Assembly (NCBI GenBank): GCA_022925895.1
Contig: JAKSYS010000126.1
Span: forward strand, 48,566 to 112,565
Reading direction: 5' to 3'
DNA length: 64,000 nt
Source: Fragilaria crotonensis
Lineage: Eukaryota > Bacillariophyta > Fragilariophyceae > Fragilariales > Fragilariaceae
The position numbers and the translations under genes were made by a program. The notes beneath the pieces were generated by a model. The model ran no database searches and had not been told where the DNA came from. It saw only the letters and a program-made list of their open reading frames with translations. Within the stretch, counting starts at the first letter, position 1. The number at the start of each line of letters is the position of its first letter. Shown in pieces: positions 57,926 to 64,000 of this stretch.

Positions 57926-59065
57926 ATGATCTCACTGGACAACGTATTCGATATCATGGAAAGAAATCGCACCGATACTGAGATGTATGGAGACGAAGTT
58001 GTTCACAACTACATTGACTACGGGAACGAAAAGAACGACTTATTCGCGTTGCGTTCAAATGAATTCATGGGCTCTCTTGATGTTTCCTACCCAAATAATC
58101 GCAACCCAAAAGGGGTGATGGCTGTTCCCTTTCCTGTCAAGTTGCATGAAATGTTGGATCATATTGAACAAGATGGACTTTCACACGTTGTTTCATGGCA
58201 ACCCCATGGGCGATGTTTTGTGGTCCACAATCAGCAGCAATTCGTCGATGTGATCATGCCACATTACTTCAAACAGACCAAATTTCCAAGTTTCCAACGC
58301 CAGCTCAACTTATATGGATTCAACCGATTAACCTCAGGACCAGACAGAGGCGGATATTATCATGAGTTCTTTCTCCGCGGAAAGAAATTTCTCGCCCTTC
58401 GCATTCAGCGACTCAAAATCAAGGGCACGGGCGTGAGAAAACCAAGTTCTCCGGATACGGAACCACAGTTTTATGTCATGCCTCCAATACTCACTGACGT
58501 GCAGGAAGACGATGGAGTTACGGCAAAGAACACATCGACCATTCATCAACTACCGATGGAGGGATACCACTGTTTGGTTCTCTTCCGCCAGCCCTGCTCA
58601 CACGGCAGATGACGACCGAATTCAAGCCATCAATCGCATCATTTTGAACCACGCCCTTGCAAGTAATCAGATGCATGGGCTACCCACAGTTTATCCGAGC
58701 TGCAAAACATCATCTTGAAACAGCAGTACAGCTTTGGTCACTTGCCCTCTGTAATGAAGGGCAGCACAGTGCTTCCGAACCATCAGAGCTCACTATCATC
58801 GTTGCAGTTACCAGCATACACCTCCGAGTGGATGACAGCGTTCTCGGAGCCACAGGCTATACCATCGACTCCTATGGTCACAATTCAGTGTCAGTTTCAA
58901 AACACGAACCAAGTCGATGTTGAATCTGATGACGAATCAGAAAACGAATTCGATCGTATGCTGCAGACTCTTGGTGAGCTTCCCATCGAGATGACTACCA
59001 CGACAGTCAACCCATTGGCAGCGGACCATTCTTTAGCGAACCTATTAGATACGATAACAGAGTAG
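57926..59065 (+). CDS. Heat shock factor (HSF-type transcription factor)
   Basis: Nuclear DNA-binding protein. It starts at ATG 57926 (MISLDNVFDIMERN). The winged-helix HSF domain covers about residues 69-165: FPVKLHEMLDHIEQDG, VSWQPHGRCFVVHN, FVDVIMPHYFKQTKFPSFQR, QLNLYGFNRL, and the wing and YYHEFFLRGKKFLALRIQRL. In diatoms this family is greatly expanded, and members with a short tail such as this are common. The tail continues through frame changes near 58565, 58605 and 58700, each as if one base were missing, via TADDDRIQAINRIILNHAL to the acidic end ESDDESENEFDRMLQTLGEL and LANLLDTITE, stopping at 59065. No clear leucine-zipper trimerisation repeat is seen, which is usual for the diatom type. 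Its targets are unknown. Confidence 0.92.
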
Positions 59066-59309
59066 ATACGAGAGTACATGCTGTTCTGAAAACGTTACTG
59101 CGTGCACCTATCTTTACACTTGTACCGTATCAGCCTCCATACGTCGACGAGGACAGGTTACACTCGCTCTCATTTTTCTCATCACCAAAATCGTTCATAT
59201 TGACATCACTGAAGAAGATAAGTCTTTCACACTCGTATGTCTTGATATCCTCAACTGGCATGCGCGATCGCCACACGCACACTCTTTCAAAAATCCATAC
59301 CTGCCATGG

Positions 59310-60867
59310 CTAAATACTGGTCTTTCGCACCAAATGTCGCTTTGGCGCGACAAGAGTGCCCTGATTGTGATGTTGATGTTGAACAGCATTGTAGTCTCGG
59401 CTGTTGTCACGCCGGTGTTTGCGTGCGGCAGGAGATTTCTTGATGCGACCGGGACTCTCCAATACATTATCAGAAGGAGCTGTCTCTCCAGTGACCCAAG
59501 GATGACGCAAGGCCTCGGCAGTGTACCGCGAACCTGGAGTAACATCGAGCAACTTGGAAAGCAAATCTTTGGCGGATGCTGACAGATTCTTCGCCCAACG
59601 GGGAAATCGTAGGACAAACCGAGCTCGAAGCAAAGCATCGGAAGCTGCTCCTGGGAATCATCATCAAAGGGCAAACAGCCGCACAGGAGAACAAAGACGA
59701 TGACGCCCAGAGCCCAGGTATCAACTGCTTTCGAGTATTCCAACCGTTGTAGCAAGGGCCAAGTACCCTCGTGTTCCCAGGAAACTGACGTGACTGGTTC
59801 GATCATGCACTTGGACAGTCCAAAATCAATGATTTTGACTTCCAAATCCATGGGAGTCTTGGGTCTGTGGTGGAGCAATAAGTTTTCTGGTTTCAAGTCA
59901 CGATGAATAATGTTCTTGGAATGCATGTAGACAATGGCTGACGTAACCTTCCGGACAATAGCTGACGCCTCCTCCTCCGTCAAAGTACCCTTTTGTACCA
60001 CATAATCAAAGAGTTCGCCTCCGTACATCAATTCCATGACAATAAAGATTTTTTCATCCGATATAAACACATCATACAATTGTATAATGTTGTCATGCCG
60101 TAGTGATTTCAATGCCTGAATTTCTGTATGGAACTGATCCATCATACCGTGAAAACTTTCTGAAATATGGCGCTTGTCCACAATCTTACAGGCATAGTCG
60201 CGAAAGGTTTTGCGATCGGTGCAGCGGTGAACTGTTGAGGTTGCGCCCACACCCAGAACCTCGAGGAGTTCGTACTTGGCATTCAACAATCGTTCCGCGT
60301 CCTGGTGTCAAGAAAAGAAAAAGGGCAGGTGATCATGATCAGAAAAACACAAACGTTTCGGGGAGATTGAGTGTAAGCAACAATGTATAGTGGATCGCTT
60401 TGAACAATTCATAGCGCATTATGTTGAGACACATTGACATTGCAAAGAAGACAACATACCTTGCCTTCGTAGACTTGAGGTTGGTGTTGGGGAGGTTGGC
60501 TGGGAGAAGGTGCAGCAGCAGCAGCAGCAAAATTTGAGTTTGGAATCAACAAATCGCGTGAATACAGTCCTTGGGATGAATTTTCCTTCTCCAATCCCCC
60601 CTGCCGACCGTTGTGCTCGCCGGGACTGTTGCGCACTGCTTCCGAGAACCGTTCTCGCTTCCGCCGTTCGTGTACCGGAGTGAGAATCTGAGTGCCCATG
60701 GGATCGGATATCGACGATTTGAGCTTGGCATAAGGCCAGTTTGCCAAAGGGACACAAGCAACAATGTTGATCGTCCTTGTCATCATATTCATCGTCAATT
60801 TCAATCCCTTCTTGTGAGTTGTTGCTGTGCTTGGACTGAGAGTCAGAGCCGATTGTTTCGCTCCCAT
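59310..60867 (-). CDS. CaMK-type Ser/Thr protein kinase, predicted N-myristoylated
   Basis: It starts at ATG 60867: MGAKQSALTL, where Gly2 and Ser6 fit N-myristoylation and therefore membrane attachment (inference). A 158-bp intron at 60302-60459 (GTATGT...CCAG) joins QPQVYEGK to DAERLLNAKYELLEVLG in frame. Kinase motifs: glycine loop LGVGATSTVHRC, YACKIVDK (Lys), IHRDLKPENLLL, KIIDFGLSK (DFG), FLGTRGYLAP, VDTWALGVIVFVLLCGCLPF, and near the end RYTAEALRHPWVTGE. These are CaMK/CDPK-like. No EF-hands or obvious calmodulin helix follow; the short tail ends VAPKRHLVRKTSI. The activation segment (59760-59795) needs two compensating frame changes and the C-lobe another near 59640. The frame of the N-terminal 60 residues is uncertain. 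Confidence 0.88.
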
Positions 60868-62519
60868 GATGCTGTGTTTTCGGAGTATAGAGTATATTGT
60901 ATGCTGTATTACGTTGCGGTGATGTTGCACTTATGATTCTGCTAGAATCAGTCCTTTTTCAGATACAACGAGTGGGAGACACAGAGTCGTCAGTACAATA
61001 CCAGGTTCTTGGTGAAAGTGGGGAGGTTACCTGCTCCTACAGTTCACAGTCTCTCACCCCCGGTGCTGAATCTTCAGTTTCCGGTTTGCAGTATGCAGTA
61101 TGCAGTACAACGTCCAACTCGCAACGCACTACAAGTAGAGATGATGAAAGAAATGGCGTACGAGGGGATTGAATAGTCGTGTGAATTATAAACCTGATGA
61201 ATGATGTCGAACGATGAGATCGCATGTCTGGTACAAATGCACCCTGTCGGCCATAAATGACGACCATGGACATCATGTCATGGGGACGATTGAGTTGTAC
61301 CAGTGCTGAGTACCGTGGTATCCCGTCCTGCTGCCACGGATGGTGCACTGCCAAAATTTGAGGATCGAAAATCTGACGCTTCTCGTATGTTCGAAACGAG
61401 AAAGATCCAGAGTATCTCTGTCACTGTGTCCATGAATGCTGCTTCACAAACAGGTTCCAGTTTGTTATCCTCCGCAGCCGAGTGACATCGCCATGTCCTC
61501 AACCAGGGTTGGCAGGCAGGTGTTTTTCCTGAGTGTTTTTTGGTTTATATTTTAAAAACCACCTCGTTTTGGGCGGCGGTGGTTTTTATTTTCGAGCTAA
61601 AAAGGCGTTTTTTCAAAGAGTGCGTACGTGATGACCAAGTACTGTATACTGCATCCCACTGCATCCCACTTCATACTTTTTACTGTATCACAAAACGATA
61701 CTACGCCTCCACCTTCAGATTTTCAGATATGCAGTTGCGAGGTTGCGACCTATTGGAAAGGTTGAATAGGGATGTTAAAACGTAATAAAGAACAATTGAC
61801 TTGGTTATATTACAATCATTCAATGTAGAATTTTGGGCCAAACGTCAAATGCGTTGAATGGTAGAACGATAGACCTGTCCGAGTAAAAATCGCTAGTGTT
61901 TTTAAGATGTTTTTTGGTGTTTTTACAAAAAACACCTTGCGAAAATCGGGATCGGTGGTTTTTCGAAACTCACAACCGCCTGTCATCAACCGTGTCAGAC
62001 ATCAGATACTTGTATCATACCCTATTCACGTGATAGAGCTCAATACATCAAAAATTGCAGTGCCTATACAGTATCCAAACATGGAGTTAGGTTATTGCTC
62101 TGGTCGCAATGGTTAGCTGGAATTAGTCCTACAGTAAAGGTACGGGTACTGTTACTAGGATGTAGCTGCACATCTTGGGTTTGAGGCTACGCTATCTTCA
62201 CCTGCCATGCTTTCGAAATACAGACTCACAACTCTACTCTCTCATTTTCTGTTTTTCAATTATCAACCAGGCTAAACACGCAGTGGCAGTTTCCAACGTA
62301 ATCGCTACGTGGCGCAATCTTGGATCAACTCTCTAGTAGAGGGTGCATTCTTTGTGAGGCTCCATGACAAAGACGAAAGCAAATTTACGGACCTATTCAT
62401 CCGAGACCGAATTTTCTGGGTGCAGGTTTGGAATCAGAGCTGCATTAAACAAATGCAGTACACAAGCCATGTAGCATTCATAGCCGTACTTTCGGATAAG
62501 CCAGACAGCCAGACACGCC
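60868..62519. other. Intergenic spacer with two short hairpins
   Basis: No gene recognised; frames at 60897-61172 and 61037-61354 lack signatures. TAAAAACCACC at 61553-61563 pairs with 61578-61588. GGTGTTTTT at 61916-61924 pairs with 61928-61936. Both lie in T-rich sequence that shares GTGTTTTTTGGT-like words. Confidence 0.45.
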
Positions 62520-63934
62520 TCAATCCCCTTTCTTTGCCGCAGCCGTTGTTGTTGTTTCGTCGATTATGGACATTTCCAATTCCTCGGGCGACTTGATCCC
62601 GATGATGATAAAAAGGTGAGCCACTTGCAGGAGCATGGAACTGGTCGGCGTAGCAGGAAAGACGTTGAAGGCATACTCGACCATGCCCAACAGCAATACC
62701 CTAAGGATGACGTGGTAGGTTGGAGAGATCCACAGGAACAGAGGCAGAGCATGAAAGTACCAGGAGTAAAATTGATAATGCAGCGTTCTTGCAAAAACTA
62801 CCCCGACAAAATTGGACACTATCATGGTATACACCACGTAGTCAGCCGACAATGGTTTGCCAATGAACAAGAAAGGGTGCGATTGTGACTTGGCTGACTT
62901 GAGCCATTTGACGCAAAAGAAAGCAAGGGTCCCAAGGTGAAACGCCAGCAGTATCACGGCAAGAGGTTTGCAAAGAAAAGTCTCCTCGGACAGGAACTGG
63001 ATGATAAGAATGAAAGACAAAGTGATGAGGATAGACGAACGCGCCTCTCGACCTGCCCACAAGCTTCTGCTCCTCACTAACCTTCAAATTGACAGTCCAC
63101 TTGTAGAAAAACACTCGATCAAGTTCAAACGCCTTGCGTAGATACGATTCTGGATACGACAACAGAAACGGCGCTCCAAGAATAAGTTGCGAACTCGCGC
63201 ATACGAGCAAGCAGAGGATGGTTCCTTTCAGCGAACTCTGACTCTGTAACAGTAGCAGGAGCAAACCCGGTGCAAAGAGTAAGACATTCATCTTGACGGA
63301 GACTCCCAACGAGAACCACAAACATCCCCACTTCCAGGAGTTTTTCATGAAGAGATAGATGGAGACGTATAAGAAGAGCATGGCGATGCCATCATTGAAT
63401 AATCGAAGGACGAAAATTGAGTGGATCCGTTTACTGAGGCAAAGCAATCCCATGGCGAACCTCCAGCTCCAGATGGACGCCACGCTTCGTTGTTGTCGAC
63501 ATCTGAGGACCCTTGTATAGATCAGCAAGACAATTGTCAATTGTACAAGATAAAAGGCTGCAAATAAATATTGAGCTCTGCGTATGTTTCTGCCGTTGTC
63601 AGTGAGGTATCGAAGGATACAAAAGAAGTAGAGAAATCCCGCTGGATAGACCAGAGGTCCAGTATCACCACGAAGCAATCGATAATCATGTTCGCCATGA
63701 AGCCACCACCCTTCGACTTCTTGCATGTAGGCAATCCAGTCGATTTCGGTGTAAGCGACCATCCGGATAATTGCCAAACAGAAGACAACTTCTGCAAGGC
63801 ACAGGAGCGCAATGAATGGTCCATCGTAACGGGGTTCTGCCAAGTGATGCAATAGTTTGAACAAATTCTGGCTCCAAGCGAGATATAAATGGCGATTGAG
63901 ATGATTGTTGCGGTGGTGCTACAGTGACAGTCAT
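62520..63934 (-). CDS. ALG3: ALG3, dolichyl-P-mannose:Man5GlcNAc2-PP-dolichol alpha-1,3-mannosyltransferase
   Basis: ER membrane enzyme that adds the first lumenal mannose to the lipid-linked N-glycan precursor. Family blocks are clear: [99 protein letters not shown], and [13 protein letters not shown] near the middle. About ten hydrophobic spans follow one another. The end ([16 protein letters not shown]) has lysines near, but not at, the usual KKxx position. The first frame opens at a TTG; the ATG at 63934 ([16 protein letters not shown]) is the likely start and joins after one frame change near 63885. Another change is needed near 63060, between [11 protein letters not shown] and [18 protein letters not shown]. 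The length of about 470 residues fits the family. The whole gene lies within the window. Confidence 0.93.
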
Positions 63935-64000
63935 CTCAGGAGGCAGCAGTCACTGATGACTTCAATGCTCAGAGATAAGAGATGAAGAGAGTCAGAGCTC

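Noticed and set aside
1-64000. tRNA, rRNA or spliceosomal RNA genes
   Set aside because: I looked for the T-loop (GGTTCGAATCC-like) and other conserved blocks by eye and found none I could support; a covariance-model scan would be needed to exclude them.

Overview
The window looks like nuclear DNA of a stramenopile, most likely a pennate diatom. The genes are eukaryotic and mostly solitary on either strand, with short GT-AG introns of about 65-160 bp. They include the deadenylase PAN2, the Golgi coiled-coil protein CASP, the ER mannosyltransferase ALG3, the nuclease MUS81, a full-length ABCC transporter and a heat-shock-factor DNA-binding domain of the type diatoms carry in many copies. The spacers are rich in GTAC-type words and transposons. 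The species call is inference.

Layout. 0.8-3.4 kb: a PHD/PWWP-type chromatin protein (+). 4.9-9.9 kb: an eroded transposon with a recognisable DDE-like transposase remnant. 9.9-10.8 kb: short repeats. 11.1-15.5 kb: PAN2 (+). 15.8-18.1 kb: a secreted PstS-like phosphate-binding domain fused to a Hedgehog/intein (Hint) domain and a membrane anchor (-). 20.3-21.7 kb: a secreted, membrane-anchored beta-helix-like protein (-). 22.7-27.5 kb: ABCC transporter (-). 28.5-30.8 kb: CASP (-). 32.2-34.0 kb: cytochrome P450 (+). 34.4-35.9 kb: prolyl 4-hydroxylase (-). 36.2-38.8 kb: four MITE-type elements with clear terminal inverted repeats and target duplications. 39.0-41.2 kb: MUS81 (+). 41.3-42.4 kb: a second 2OG-Fe(II) oxygenase (-). 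43.5-44.2 kb: a SET-domain protein (-). 44.9-46.0 kb: an unrecognised protein (-). 46.3-46.8 kb: another hAT-like MITE. 47.1-57.1 kb: a ten-kilobase tyrosine-recombinase retrotransposon with the A1-ORFs-B1-A2-B2 split direct repeats of Ngaro/PAT-like elements. 57.9-59.1 kb: heat shock factor (+). 59.3-60.9 kb: a predicted myristoylated CaMK-type kinase (-). 62.5-63.9 kb: ALG3 (-).

Several products would act in the secretory pathway (ALG3, CASP, prolyl 4-hydroxylase, and the PstS-Hint and beta-helix proteins at the cell surface), but nothing suggests co-regulation or an operon.

A caution covers every coordinate. Nearly all conserved genes need one to several single-base frame changes to give the full family protein, and on the + strand almost all are in the sense of one missing base. 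I read this as residual indel error in the assembly rather than pseudogenes, so gene spans are given as the outer limits of the recognisable protein.
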